NCBI GenBank assembly: GCA_934725305.1
Contig: CAKVBA010000019.1
Span: forward strand, 1-48,808
DNA length: 48,808 nucleotides
From: an uncultured Parabacteroides sp.
GTDB taxonomy: Bacteria > Bacteroidota > Bacteroidia > Bacteroidales > Tannerellaceae
Reading direction: 5' to 3'
In this document: positions 17,778 to 27,871 of the stretch, piece by piece
Numbering within the stretch: the first letter of the stretch is position 1
Layout: every line of letters begins with the position of its first letter
Position numbers and translations under genes: made by a program
The notes under the pieces: model-generated
Database searches by the model: none
What the model was told of the DNA's origin: nothing
Seen by the model: only the letters and a program-made list of their open reading frames with translations

Positions 17778-17954
17778 ATTTGTAATCTCGACATTGCAAA
17801 ATTGAGACAAAAATACATATTATTTATCTATTATATTACTATAATAGGATTTTATTTTTCTTCTTTGATGATTTAACCTAATTTGATCTTTGGATTTCAA
17901 GGTTTAAATATTCGGTGCGTCGGAATAGGTGAAAAGTAGCGTAGCAGTTCGTAA

Positions 17955-18095
17955 TTATGGCATACTGTCTTTTCTCAAGAGTTTTTACCTGTCTTTTAGA
18001 ATGCAGTTTGAACATGGTTCGAACGCCGTTCGAATACCGTTCGGAAAAAGATGCCGACCTCTTTCCAAAAAGGGTGCACCCTTTTCTAACAGAGA
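17955..18095. repeat. Dispersed repeat family A, copy 3, with hairpin
   Basis: Shares CTCAAGAGTTTTTACCTG, GCAGTTTGAACATGGTTCGA and AAAGATGCCGACCT blocks with copy 1 at 84-310. It also carries a hairpin AAAAGGG-TGCA-CCCTTTT at 18068-18085; the loop differs from copy 1 (TGCG). It lies 60-200 bp past the stop of the minus-strand DUF3078 gene. The rest of 17778-18153 shows no supported gene. Confidence 0.65.
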
Positions 18096-18153
18096 TGCTA
18101 TCCTATCCGAACGGAAGCATCAATCATTAGACTGCACTAATTCTGCTAACGGG

Positions 18154-19710
18154 TTACCATTTGTAGTTAAAACCGAAGCTCAACAGCTCGTTGATTTGCA
18201 GATGGCTGTTGAAATCTTCATCCTTGGCCACACCATCATCATAGCGCATTTGCAAAGAGATGTTTGTAGAGAAGAAGCGGCTCCACGCAAACACGAAGCG
18301 GTTTTCCCATTCGCCTTCAATACGATGATAACTGGTGTTGTATTTGAAGCGTGAATACCAGCTGATGTCACGATTGACCTGGAAGTCGAGCACGGCATTA
18401 ACCGTTGAACCCAGCTGGCTCTCCTTGGTTGGATAGCTGTTGGTAGCTTCGTCCAGCTTGAAGTGTTTGCTCAGTTTAATGTCTTTATCGACAGTCTGTC
18501 TGAACTTGAATGAAATCGGGTCAATATTGACATTGAATTCCAATTTCTTATGTTTGTTCTTGGCAAACTTCTTGGTCAGGTCATACTGCAAACCGAGGCC
18601 GACTTCGATTGTGTAGGGCGACAGAAGACCAGACTGTTTCACGTTGGAATTCTCTTCGTAGCTACTGAGCAGCTGAGTTCTGAATTCCATATTCAGTGTA
18701 TAGTACCATTTCGAGAAGGCCTTGTAACCGAAGTTACTTCTGAGGCGGAACACATCATCGCTCACCTTGTAGTTGCGCAGGGTGTCGTTGGGCGAAGTAT
18801 ATACATTATTCTTCAGCTCCAGCTCGTTGGTGAATTTGATACGGTCTTTCTCGAAGTTATATTGCATAAACTCGCGGTTGTTCAAGTTTAGCGAACTGTT
18901 ACCACCCTTGTGCCAGTTGGGAGAGACATAGTTCTGTGCAAACTGGATAGAGCTTTCAAACTTAGAGGTCCAGTAGCGGCGTTCCGGAATGAATTTGGTC
19001 GGAGCCTCTACATCGTCAAAGTTAGCATCGGCCTCAATTTTCAGAGGAATATCTTCATAGATCGTCTTCTTGATTTCTTTGGCTTTCATTCTCTCGGTAG
19101 GCAAGTCGCGCATGGAGTAGTGAAACGAGGTCGGGAAATTGTTCTGTACATATTTATAGGCCATATCTTCCAGCTCCATTTGACGTCGTGTCTCGCGGAA
19201 GATGGTATCGGTCGGATATAATTTGTCGTACGGACTCTTTGCCTTCAGCGAATCCCAATTATAGAAAGTCAGGTTGTGCGGAAGGAAATCGCCCTTGAAC
19301 AGAGCCGGCATGAATAGCGGACTGACAATTATGGTGTCGCGGAAAGTTGCATAGCTGCTGATTACAGTCTCGGGGTCACGCACCCAATGAGCCCAGTAGA
19401 GAGCCTCTTCCGAGATCTCCAGCTCATCTTTCTTCAGGAACTTGAGCAAATCTTCGCTCAATGTGGCCGGAGCGAAATAGGTCTTATTTTGTTTTTCAAA
19501 CTGCGTGCGCAAATCTATAATACAATCCAGGTCTTCTTCTTGAATCTTGAGTTTAGGTAAAGTATCCTGCATGGATGCCTGAGCAGATGAGAGTGACTGC
19601 TGAATTACCTGAGGGTTCAGAATATGCTCGGTCTGTGCCTCTAACTGATTACAAACCAAACTAAAGAGTAATGATAGAAAACAAAATCCTGATCTTGTCA
19701 TCTTGTACAT
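18154..19710 (-). CDS. Secreted DUF3078-type outer-membrane protein
   Basis: Probable outer-membrane beta-barrel protein of unknown function. From the ATG at 19710 it is about 518 residues, with a signal peptide ending near QLEAQ. The first half is soluble and charged. From about residue 260 on there is WHKGGNSSLNLNN, characteristic of DUF3078, followed by alternating beta-strand segments rich in aromatic residues that end in SFGFNYKW, a C-terminal aromatic as in barrels. A TTG further upstream (19740) is in frame but lies inside the putative -7 box, so I reject it. It stands alone, divergent from the UDP-sugar dehydrogenase. Confidence 0.8.
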   Translation of the reverse strand: MYKMTRSGFCFLSLLFSLVCNQLEAQTEHILNPQVIQQSLSSAQASMQDTLPKLKIQEEDLDCIIDLRTQFEKQNKTYFAPATLSEDLLKFLKKDELEISEEALYWAHWVRDPETVISSYATFRDTIIVSPLFMPALFKGDFLPHNLTFYNWDSLKAKSPYDKLYPTDTIFRETRRQMELEDMAYKYVQNNFPTSFHYSMRDLPTERMKAKEIKKTIYEDIPLKIEADANFDDVEAPTKFIPERRYWTSKFESSIQFAQNYVSPNWHKGGNSSLNLNNREFMQYNFEKDRIKFTNELELKNNVYTSPNDTLRNYKVSDDVFRLRSNFGYKAFSKWYYTLNMEFRTQLLSSYEENSNVKQSGLLSPYTIEVGLGLQYDLTKKFAKNKHKKLEFNVNIDPISFKFRQTVDKDIKLSKHFKLDEATNSYPTKESQLGSTVNAVLDFQVNRDISWYSRFKYNTSYHRIEGEWENRFVFAWSRFFSTNISLQMRYDDGVAKDEDFNSHLQINELLSFGFNYKW

Positions 19711-19737
19711 GTTATGTATATTTAGCCTTTTTGCAAA

Positions 19738-19745
19738 CAAAAGTA
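19738..19745 (-). promoter_or_regulatory. -7 box of the DUF3078 gene
   Basis: Minus-strand TACTTTTG matches TAnnTTTG and lies 28 bp before the ATG at 19710. No clear -33 box precedes it. Confidence 0.45.
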
Positions 19746-19852
19746 AGTAATTAATCCGAAATCTGATAGTCTTTTAATACAGTTTTATGATGAATAGGAA
19801 TAAAGGCATAGATTTTAGAAACATTTAGAGAAGAAGATAGATAGAGAAATGT

Positions 19853-19860
19853 TACCTTTG
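19853..19860 (+). promoter_or_regulatory. -7 box of the UDP-sugar dehydrogenase gene
   Basis: TACCTTTG matches TAnnTTTG, 32 bp before the start codon. The -33 region is weak. Confidence 0.45.
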
Positions 19861-19892
19861 CTACCCAATAACAAAGAGAAAGAAAGAGAATT

Positions 19893-21197
19893 ATGAAAAT
19901 AGCTATAGCGGGAACAGGTTACGTGGGTCTTAGTATTGCAACATTGCTGTCGCAGCATCATCAGGTGGTGGCTGTTGATGTCATTCCCGAGAAGGTGGAA
20001 AAGATCAACCGGCGTATATCGCCGATCCAGGATGATTACATTGAGCAGTTTTTTGCCGAGAAGAAATTGAATCTGACGGCAACACTGGATGGAGCCGCTG
20101 CCTATCGGGATGCCGACTTTGTTGTGATTGCCGCACCCACCAATTACGATCCGCAGAAGAACTTTTTCGATACACATCATATCGAGGATGTGATCGATTT
20201 GGTTTTGCAGGTCAATCCCACGGCCGTAATGGTCATTAAGAGCACCATTCCGGTTGGTTATTGTCGCAGTCTCTATCTGAAATATGCCCGCAAGGGAGTG
20301 AAGCAATTCAATCTGCTTTTCTCTCCGGAGTTTTTGCGCGAGAGCAAAGCTCTGTATGACAACTTATATCCCAGTCGCATCATTGTGGGTCATCCCAAAC
20401 AGATTGAGTGTTGCGAATACAGTGAAGAGAACAAGGTGATTCGGGCGTTGGCCGGCAGTCATCTGGAAGAGGCTGCTCACACCTTTGCTCATCTGTTACA
20501 AGAGGGCGCTATTAAACAGGATATACCGATGCTTTTCATGGGACTGAAAGAGGCCGAAGCTGTCAAGCTCTTTGCGAATACCTATTTGGCTCTTCGTGTC
20601 AGCTATTTCAATGAGCTGGATACTTATGCCGAGATGAAGGGACTTGATACACAGTCGATCATTCAAGGCGTAGGTTTGGATCCGCGTATCGGCACACATT
20701 ATAACAATCCCAGCTTTGGATATGGAGGCTATTGTTTGCCCAAAGACACTAAGCAGCTGTTGGCAAATTATCAGGATGTGCCTCAGAATATGATGACGGC
20801 GATTGTCGAGAGCAATCGCACGCGTAAGGATTTTATCGCCGATCAGGTATTGTCTAAGGCGGGTTATTATGGTTATAGCGAGCAGAACCATTATGAGAAA
20901 GAGTGCGAAAAGGAATGTATCATAGGTGTTTATCGTCTTACCATGAAGTCCAACTCGGATAACTTCCGTCAGAGTGCGATTCAGGGAATAATGAAGCGTA
21001 TCAAGGCGAAAGGGGCAAAGGTTATCATCTTTGAACCGAATCTGGAAGATGGAACCACCTTCTTTGGTAGTCAGGTAATCAATAATCTGGAGCAGTTTAA
21101 GCAGCAGAGTCATGCCATTATTGCCAATCGCTACGACTGTTGCCTCGACGATGTGAAGGAGAAGGTTTATACACGTGATATCTTCCGAAGGGATTAA
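19893..21197 (+). CDS. ugd: UDP-glucose/GDP-mannose dehydrogenase family (probable UDP-glucose 6-dehydrogenase)
   Basis: Oxidises a nucleotide sugar twice with NAD+ to the uronic acid, probably UDP-glucose to UDP-glucuronate for capsule or exopolysaccharide. The 434 residues start with the Rossmann motif [10 protein letters not shown] (5-14). They carry the family segments STIPVGYC (117-124) and [20 protein letters not shown], with the active-site cysteine C281 in [11 protein letters not shown]. The C-terminal UDP-binding domain has [18 protein letters not shown]. The closest class is Ugd, but WecC-like dehydrogenases share these motifs, so the exact substrate is inferred. It is a single-gene unit; no glycan cluster surrounds it. 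Confidence 0.88.
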   Translation: MKIAIAGTGYVGLSIATLLSQHHQVVAVDVIPEKVEKINRRISPIQDDYIEQFFAEKKLNLTATLDGAAAYRDADFVVIAAPTNYDPQKNFFDTHHIEDVIDLVLQVNPTAVMVIKSTIPVGYCRSLYLKYARKGVKQFNLLFSPEFLRESKALYDNLYPSRIIVGHPKQIECCEYSEENKVIRALAGSHLEEAAHTFAHLLQEGAIKQDIPMLFMGLKEAEAVKLFANTYLALRVSYFNELDTYAEMKGLDTQSIIQGVGLDPRIGTHYNNPSFGYGGYCLPKDTKQLLANYQDVPQNMMTAIVESNRTRKDFIADQVLSKAGYYGYSEQNHYEKECEKECIIGVYRLTMKSNSDNFRQSAIQGIMKRIKAKGAKVIIFEPNLEDGTTFFGSQVINNLEQFKQQSHAIIANRYDCCLDDVKEKVYTRDIFRRD

Positions 21198-21321
21198 TTA
21201 GCGGGAAGCTATGGCTGTGTTTTGCCAATGTAATATATAATATATGTAGCGGTATGTGATATGCGAAGTATGAAACCCTTGAAACCCTCAATCCGCCAGG
21301 AAATATTTTCTATCGCTTACC

Positions 21322-21350
21322 TTGTGTATCAATGAAAATAACTAACTTTG
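21322..21350 (+). promoter_or_regulatory. Promoter of pyrG-yidC
   Basis: TTG at 21322-21324, an 18-bp gap, and TAACTTTG at 21343-21350. This gives an untranslated leader of about 90 nt that contains GAAAGA and TCTTTC arms able to pair. Confidence 0.5.
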
Positions 21351-21435
21351 CAACTTGGAAAGATTTATAGGTGGGCGAATACACGCTTCGGGCCGACTCT
21401 TTCTAATTAGGTATTTGATATAACAAGATAACTAA

Positions 21436-23055
<1,620 letters not shown>

Positions 23056-23075
23056 AGGAGGCAAGGTTAGTTTAA

Positions 23076-24995
23076 ATGGATAAAAATACAGTTATTGGAT
23101 TTCTGCTTATAGGTGCGGTTTTGTTGGTATTCAGCTGGCTAAACCAGCCGACACCTGAGCAGTTGGAGGCGCAGCAGCGCTATCTCGATTCAATCGCGAA
23201 GATTGAACAGGCTCAGTTACAGGAATTACAACAGCAAGAGAAGAAAGAGGCTGCCGAGGCAGCTGCATGGGAAAACTTGCCCGATTCTGCTCGTGTGTCA
23301 CGTCTGCATCAGCAGTTTGGCGCATTTGCGGATGCCATGGTGGGCGAAGCAGGTTCTACCGTGTTGGAAAATGATTTGATAGAGTTGCACTTGGCTCATA
23401 AAGGTGGTCGCGTGGGTTCTGTCCGTCTGAAAGAGTATGACAATTATAAAGGAGAACCGGTTGTCTTGTTTGATGAGGCCGATTCAAAGTTCGACTTCAC
23501 TTTGGTGACTGCCGATAACCGTGTGATTAATACAGGCGATCTCTATTTTACACCGGTCAAAGGAAGCGACCCCAACAGCGTAGTGATGCGTTTGAAGGCA
23601 GGAGACGAGAGCTATCTCGACTTTGTCTATACATTGAAGCCGGGCGAATACATGGTGAAGTTGCAGCTAAAGGGCACCGGACTGAATGGTGTGCTTTCTC
23701 CGAACACGGTTGCTCTTGATCTGTTGTGGCAGCAGAAGGTGCCGCAGCAGGAAAAAGGCCGTTCGTTTGAAGACCGCTATGCAACCATCTATTACAAGTA
23801 TAAGACCGACAAGGTGCAATACCTGAGCGAGACAAAAGATGACAGCAAGCAGCTCAGCAACCGCTTGAAGTGGATTGGCTATAAGGATATGTATTTCTCA
23901 TCTGTGTTGATTGCCGATGGCGAAGGCCTGACATCAGCCACAGTCGATTCAAAGATGTTGGCAAAAGATCTGCCTTTCTTGAAGGAATATAAGAGCACCA
24001 CTTCCGTGCCGTTTGACCTGCGTGGTGGCGAGCCTACACAGCTTCGTTTCTATTTCGGTCCGAACCGTTATTCTCTTCTGAAGTCGTTCGATGATGGCAT
24101 AGAAGAAGATACCGATCGTCTCGATTTGAGTAAGATGGTACCGTTAGGTTGGGGCATCTTCCGTTGGGTTAACCAATATTTCGTGATTCCGTTGTTCAAC
24201 TTCTTGGGCAAGTTCATTCCGAACTATGGTCTTTTGATCTTCTTGCTGACAGTGATTGTGAAGTTGCTGCTCTTTCCGTTGACTCATAAGTCATTTATGT
24301 CATCGGCCAAGATGCGTGTGCTTCGTCCGCAGGTCGAAGAGATCAATGCCAAATATCCGGGACAAGAGCATGCCTTGGAGCGTCAGCGTGCTACGATGGA
24401 GCTGTATAGCCGTGCCGGTGCCAGTCCGATGAGCGGCTGTCTGCCGATGTTGCTGCAGATGCCTATCTTGGTGGCACTCTTCATGTTCTTCCCGACAGCT
24501 ATCGAGCTGCGTCACGAAAGTTTCTTGTGGGCACACGACCTTTCAACCTATGATGCAATTATCAGCTGGGATACTTACATTCCATTGATTACTCCCTATT
24601 TTGGTAACCACATCAGTTTGTTCTGTCTGTTGATGACCGTTACAAACATTGTCTATACCAAGTTCAATATGGAGATGACCAATACAGGTCAGCAGCAGAT
24701 GCCGGGTATGAAGGCAATGATGTATATGATGCCGTTGATGTTCTTGGTGTTCTTCAACCAGTATGCTTCGGGTCTGACTTACTATTATTTCATCTCAACG
24801 CTGATCACCATTGCTCAGACACTTTATTTCCGTTACACATTGGACGAAGATAAGTTGTTGGCAAAATTAGAGGAAAACAAGCGTAAACCGATGAAGAGAT
24901 CAGGCTTTATGAAACGTCTCGAAGAGGTGCAGAAGGCGCAGCAAGCGCAGCTCGATCGTCAGAAGCAGATGCGTGAGCAGAATCGCAGACATTAG
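23076..24995 (+). CDS. yidC: Membrane protein insertase YidC
   Basis: Inserts proteins into the inner membrane, alone or with SecYEG. The 639 residues show an N-terminal membrane anchor (FLLIGAVLLVFSWL, about 9-22), a Gln/Glu-rich linker and a large periplasmic beta-domain (about 85-350). The conserved membrane core follows, from WGIFRWVNQYFVIPLFNFLGKF, through LTVIVKLLLFPLTHKSFMSSAKM with the conserved positive charge in the groove (K385 or nearby) and GCLPMLLQMPILVALFMFFP, to YYYFISTLITIAQTL. The tail is basic, as in ribosome-binding YidC. It follows pyrG closely and ends at a strong terminator. Confidence 0.97.
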   Translation: MDKNTVIGFLLIGAVLLVFSWLNQPTPEQLEAQQRYLDSIAKIEQAQLQELQQQEKKEAAEAAAWENLPDSARVSRLHQQFGAFADAMVGEAGSTVLENDLIELHLAHKGGRVGSVRLKEYDNYKGEPVVLFDEADSKFDFTLVTADNRVINTGDLYFTPVKGSDPNSVVMRLKAGDESYLDFVYTLKPGEYMVKLQLKGTGLNGVLSPNTVALDLLWQQKVPQQEKGRSFEDRYATIYYKYKTDKVQYLSETKDDSKQLSNRLKWIGYKDMYFSSVLIADGEGLTSATVDSKMLAKDLPFLKEYKSTTSVPFDLRGGEPTQLRFYFGPNRYSLLKSFDDGIEEDTDRLDLSKMVPLGWGIFRWVNQYFVIPLFNFLGKFIPNYGLLIFLLTVIVKLLLFPLTHKSFMSSAKMRVLRPQVEEINAKYPGQEHALERQRATMELYSRAGASPMSGCLPMLLQMPILVALFMFFPTAIELRHESFLWAHDLSTYDAIISWDTYIPLITPYFGNHISLFCLLMTVTNIVYTKFNMEMTNTGQQQMPGMKAMMYMMPLMFLVFFNQYASGLTYYYFISTLITIAQTLYFRYTLDEDKLLAKLEENKRKPMKRSGFMKRLEEVQKAQQAQLDRQKQMREQNRRH

Positions 24996-25029
24996 TAGAT
25001 CTTGACCAATTCGACATAATATTTATAAG

Positions 25030-25074
25030 AGAAGAGGCTGAATCAAAATAACTATTTGGATTCAGCCTCTTTTA
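25030..25074 (+). terminator. Terminator of pyrG-yidC
   Basis: AAGAGGCTGAATC pairs with GATTCAGCCTCTT around a short AT loop, followed by a T-run. It starts 35 bp after the yidC stop. Confidence 0.85.
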
Positions 25075-25255
25075 GGTTTGTCAGAATTAGTAAAATGCAA
25101 CGCCGCAGTTTGCAATTATGACAAACCTTCTTTTTTTTCTGTCTGTTTAGGCACAGCCTCTAAAGGTTATTGTATTTTATACAGTTTTGTTTTTGCTAAA
25201 AAAAAGAGACGAATCCATTAGAAAAGATGGATGATTTTGACGGGTTTGACAGGCG

Positions 25256-25442
25256 AGTTTGTCTATCTATAAGCACTCTCTAAAAATAGGTTATAGGCTG
25301 TTTTTCAGGAATCTATGGGGTTTTCGGAAAACGGGTATAGACTTTTTGAGAAAAGGGTAGGGACTTTTTTGAAAATGGGTAGTTACTCCGTTGGAACGGA
25401 ATAACTACTCCGTCGGAACGGAGTGCCTACCCAATTTCCGTA
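25256..25442. repeat. Dispersed repeat family A, copy 4
   Basis: Contains GGTATAGACTTTTTGAGAAA, AGGGTAGGGACTTTTTTGAA and three GGAGTA/TACTCC palindromic units ending CCTACCCAATTTCCGTA. Weaker similarity to the 37.9-38.2 kb copy extends over about 25150-25520, including TTGGCTTATTGTGTTTTTT. It lies about 145 bp past the stop of the minus-strand regulator gene. The space 25075-25586 shows no gene. Confidence 0.75.
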
Positions 25443-25586
25443 AAATGACCGGTACTTCTATCTTCGGTTTGTTCACATTGGAAACAGAGTTGGCTTATTG
25501 TGTTTTTTGCGGTTTGTAAACACGGAGAAGAAGCCGTTGCTTTGGCCCTTTGGATATGTTTGTGATATTGATTATTGTCGCTCTTG

Positions 25587-26537
25587 TCACTGAATCTCTT
25601 TGACATGAATCAAGTTGTTGGCAATGGCATAAATGATCAGTCCGGCCGTAGAATGGATCTGCAGTTTATTACAGATATTACGGCGATGCGTAGTAACAGT
25701 GTGGACAGAAAGAAACAGTTCGTCGGCAATCTCTTTATTGCTCATACCCTTGGTGATACCGATAATAATATCCTTCTCGCGGTCGCTCAAGAGCTCCTGA
25801 CGGTTTTTGTCCCATGAATCATCCTCCTCACCGTCTGTATAGTTAATCCGTTCGCTATCTTTCAGCTGTTGCTCAATCCGTTTGACGGCAGGGATAAACA
25901 GTCTGTCTTCGATCATGCAATGCGAAGTCAAGTCTTGTTCGCACGCTATAATCTCGAGCAAAGCCGCATTAAGCAGATAGTTGTTCTTTTCCGGATAATA
26001 GCGTATGATGATATCCTTTAACTCCTTCAGCTTATTCCCGATAGGCGTATGATTGCCGGCAAATTCCGAGATGCTATAGTTTCGGCGCAGGAAACCCTGA
26101 GAAAGCTGTTCCACATAAATGAAGATCGTATCGTTTTCATACTCCATGTGTTTTCTCACCTCGGTGACATATTCGTCGTAGAAGCGGATAATCAAGACTG
26201 CAATATCATTAGCCTCGGAGCAGTTGATAGCCTCAATCAGTTTGCGGCGTATATTGGGAAGGTTGAAATCGAGAAAATATTCATGTGCCTGCTTCAGGTA
26301 ACCAATGAGCGAAGGCAGCGAGATAGACTCATAGCCAAACTCCCTGTCCGACACAAAATTGACCACCTCTAAAAAGGTGTTTTCATCAACATGATGTTGT
26401 CGGCACACCTCTCTTACCGACTTATCGCCCACACCCAGCGAGATGCCAAAACGCCCCATCACCAGAATCAGAGAACTGTTGTTTTTGACCAGGTCGCGCA
26501 TTTTGTCCGTTGCTTTGTAACTTTTCAGATCGTTCAT
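25587..26537 (-). CDS. YtfE/RIC-like di-iron hemerythrin fused to LuxR-type DNA-binding domain
   Basis: Probable transcription regulator with a built-in metal sensor. Residues 20-62 resemble the ScdA/DUF542 N-terminal domain (MGRFGISLGVGDKSVREVC), but the cysteine pair of that family is replaced by LGVG. Residues 75-225 are a hemerythrin-like helical bundle whose H85, H130, E134, H163, H206 and E210 match in order and spacing the six di-iron ligands of YtfE (H84, H129, E133, H160, H204, E208). An acidic linker leads to a LuxR/NarL helix-turn-helix (about 248-312: LSDREKDIIIGITKGMSNKEIADELFLSVHTVTTHRRNI). There is no receiver domain. It is divergent from the haem operon, with 200 bp between. 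Signal (NO, O2, redox, iron) and target are inferred. Confidence 0.85.
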   Translation of the reverse strand: MNDLKSYKATDKMRDLVKNNSSLILVMGRFGISLGVGDKSVREVCRQHHVDENTFLEVVNFVSDREFGYESISLPSLIGYLKQAHEYFLDFNLPNIRRKLIEAINCSEANDIAVLIIRFYDEYVTEVRKHMEYENDTIFIYVEQLSQGFLRRNYSISEFAGNHTPIGNKLKELKDIIIRYYPEKNNYLLNAALLEIIACEQDLTSHCMIEDRLFIPAVKRIEQQLKDSERINYTDGEEDDSWDKNRQELLSDREKDIIIGITKGMSNKEIADELFLSVHTVTTHRRNICNKLQIHSTAGLIIYAIANNLIHVKEIQ

Positions 26538-26569
26538 TACTGCCTATTCAACTCATTTGTTTACGTCTG

Positions 26570-26600
26570 CAAAGTTATCTACCTATTTATAAAAGGGCAA
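26570..26600 (-). promoter_or_regulatory. Promoter of the hemerythrin-LuxR regulator
   Basis: On the minus strand TTG (26598-26600) and TAACTTTG (26570-26577) are spaced by 20 bp. The start codon lies about 33 bp downstream of the -7 box. Confidence 0.7.
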
Positions 26601-26640
26601 TACCCATAAATAGTGAAAACTCCGGTTTTCGGCCTCTCGA

Positions 26641-26660
26641 AATACTAAAATCAGAGTATT
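26641..26660. promoter_or_regulatory. Inverted repeat at the haem-operon -33 region
   Basis: AATACT (26641-26646) and AGTATT (26655-26660) form an inverted repeat with an 8-bp gap, touching the -33 TTG of the haem operon. Size and form suit a dimeric LuxR-type regulator. Binding is not shown. Confidence 0.45.
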
Positions 26661-26689
26661 GCCGCCCTTGGAGTGGCACTCTAATTTTG
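26659..26689 (+). promoter_or_regulatory. Promoter of the haem uptake operon with spacer palindrome
   Basis: TTG at 26659-26661 and TAATTTTG at 26682-26689, spaced by 20 bp. The perfect palindrome GAGTG-G-CACTC (26671-26681) fills the spacer right up to the -7 box, a natural place for a repressor. The start codon is 49 bp after the -7 box. Confidence 0.7.
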
Positions 26690-26737
26690 CACTCGGATTT
26701 ATGACACACTGATTTAGTTAAACAAAAAAATATAAAA

Positions 26738-27205
26738 ATGAGAACAATTTTAATGGTGCTGATTGTTGCATTCTGCGCAATCTCATGCAGTGATGAAGAG
26801 AAAGAGTCGTGGACAGTTGTAGATATATCCGGACAATATACAGGATATACTAATGCCGCAAGTGCATACTTCAAAGACCGATACACCGATAACGAGTCGG
26901 TGAATATGATTCCACGCGAAGGCGGTACACTCACCTTGACCTACGAGTCGGCCACGTGGGGAACCTTTCGGGTAGAAAAAGTCTCTGTCGTGAAACAGGG
27001 CAGTGAGTTCCTGTTGAGCGGCGAGGGACGAGTTGCTTTGGGCATGGGAGACACCAAGACAGAATATGACTTCACCGTGAAAGGATCTGTGGCCGAGGGA
27101 AAAACCAAATATCAGATAACCTTTGCCGTTCCGGCCGTGATGGGCGGGCTGACCATTACGCTACAGCCGGGAAAAGCCCCGCAGACAGAGACACCCACTA
27201 AGTAG
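26738..27205 (+). CDS. Calycin-like lipoprotein, first gene of the haem operon
   Basis: Small lipoprotein of unknown function at the head of the haem operon. The 155 residues begin with a lipoprotein signal whose lipobox is AISC (cysteine near residue 17). A short beta-rich domain follows (SGQYTGYTNAASAYF, GGTLTLTYESATWGTFRVEKVSV, ALGMGDTKTEYDFTVKGSV, YQITFAVPAVMGGLTITLQPG), consistent with the calycin-like lipoproteins of Bacteroidales. The tail is PT/ET-rich. A role as a surface haem or haemoprotein binder is a guess from position only. The HmuY-like gene starts 12 bp later. Confidence 0.75.
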   Translation: MRTILMVLIVAFCAISCSDEEKESWTVVDISGQYTGYTNAASAYFKDRYTDNESVNMIPREGGTLTLTYESATWGTFRVEKVSVVKQGSEFLLSGEGRVALGMGDTKTEYDFTVKGSVAEGKTKYQITFAVPAVMGGLTITLQPGKAPQTETPTK

Positions 27206-27217
27206 AGCGATAAGAAT

Positions 27218-27871
27218 ATGAAAAGTCGATTTAAAGCAAAGCTATGGGTCGGAGTGATGGCCCTGCTGTCGCTCACCTCGTGTCAGGGACTGTTCGAGAA
27301 CATCTATGATGCGCCACAGTCAGCCGAAGATGTGAAATATGGATTTATTATGCACAGCAATCAGACCCGCATCGGCCGCATCTATATAGACGCTACCGAT
27401 TATGCCAAGTGGCACTATGTGAACCTGTCAACCCGGCAGGTGATTGCCCAGTCTGTTTCAGACAAGGCACCGGCAGAATGGGACTTTGCCATCCACCGCT
27501 ACGACGTGAAGACCAACGGAGGAGCCGTTGCTGAAACCATGATAAAAGAGTTCGGTCAGCTTCCGGCTGTCGCCACCTTTTCGCCTGAACAGTATGTTGC
27601 CGATCAGTGGACTACCCAAGTCATCAAGACCGATGTATCACAGATGATGGATGGCGTAATCCGGTATGCCGAAGACTATTATAATGCCTGTATCTCTCAG
27701 TGGCTGCATGTCGATACCTCTACGATGCCGCCCCTTTACACACTGTCTGGCCGGATCTATCTGCTTCGTCTGTCTGATGGAAGTCAGGCAGCTTTACGCT
27801 TGAACAACTTTATGAACGACAAAGGCGAGAAGGGATATATGACCATCGACTATCAATATCCTGTGGAATGA
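27218..27871 (+). CDS. hmuY: HmuY-family haem-binding lipoprotein
   Basis: Surface or secreted haemophore that hands haem to the TonB receptor, as HmuY does in Porphyromonas gingivalis. The 217 residues have a lipoprotein signal (LTSC, Cys22) and the HmuY pattern: IGRIYIDATDYAKWHYVNL, WDFAIHRYDVKTNGG (about 88-102), and the C-terminal YTLSGRIYLLRLSDGSQAALRL. At the places where P. gingivalis HmuY has its two haem histidines I see methionines instead (M143/M144 in VSQMMDG and M170 in STMPPLY), as reported for some Bacteroides and Tannerella homologues. Its stop overlaps the ATG of the receptor gene. Confidence 0.88.
   Translation: MKSRFKAKLWVGVMALLSLTSCQGLFENIYDAPQSAEDVKYGFIMHSNQTRIGRIYIDATDYAKWHYVNLSTRQVIAQSVSDKAPAEWDFAIHRYDVKTNGGAVAETMIKEFGQLPAVATFSPEQYVADQWTTQVIKTDVSQMMDGVIRYAEDYYNACISQWLHVDTSTMPPLYTLSGRIYLLRLSDGSQAALRLNNFMNDKGEKGYMTIDYQYPVE

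Noticed and set aside
17778..17810. TTG start 11 codons upstream for the RseC-like gene
   Set aside because: The ATG at 17777 gives the usual family length, and the extra residues are not family-like.
19711..19740. Earlier TTG start for the DUF3078 gene
   Set aside because: The TTG lies inside the putative -7 box TACTTTTG, and the signal peptide begins after the ATG at 19710.
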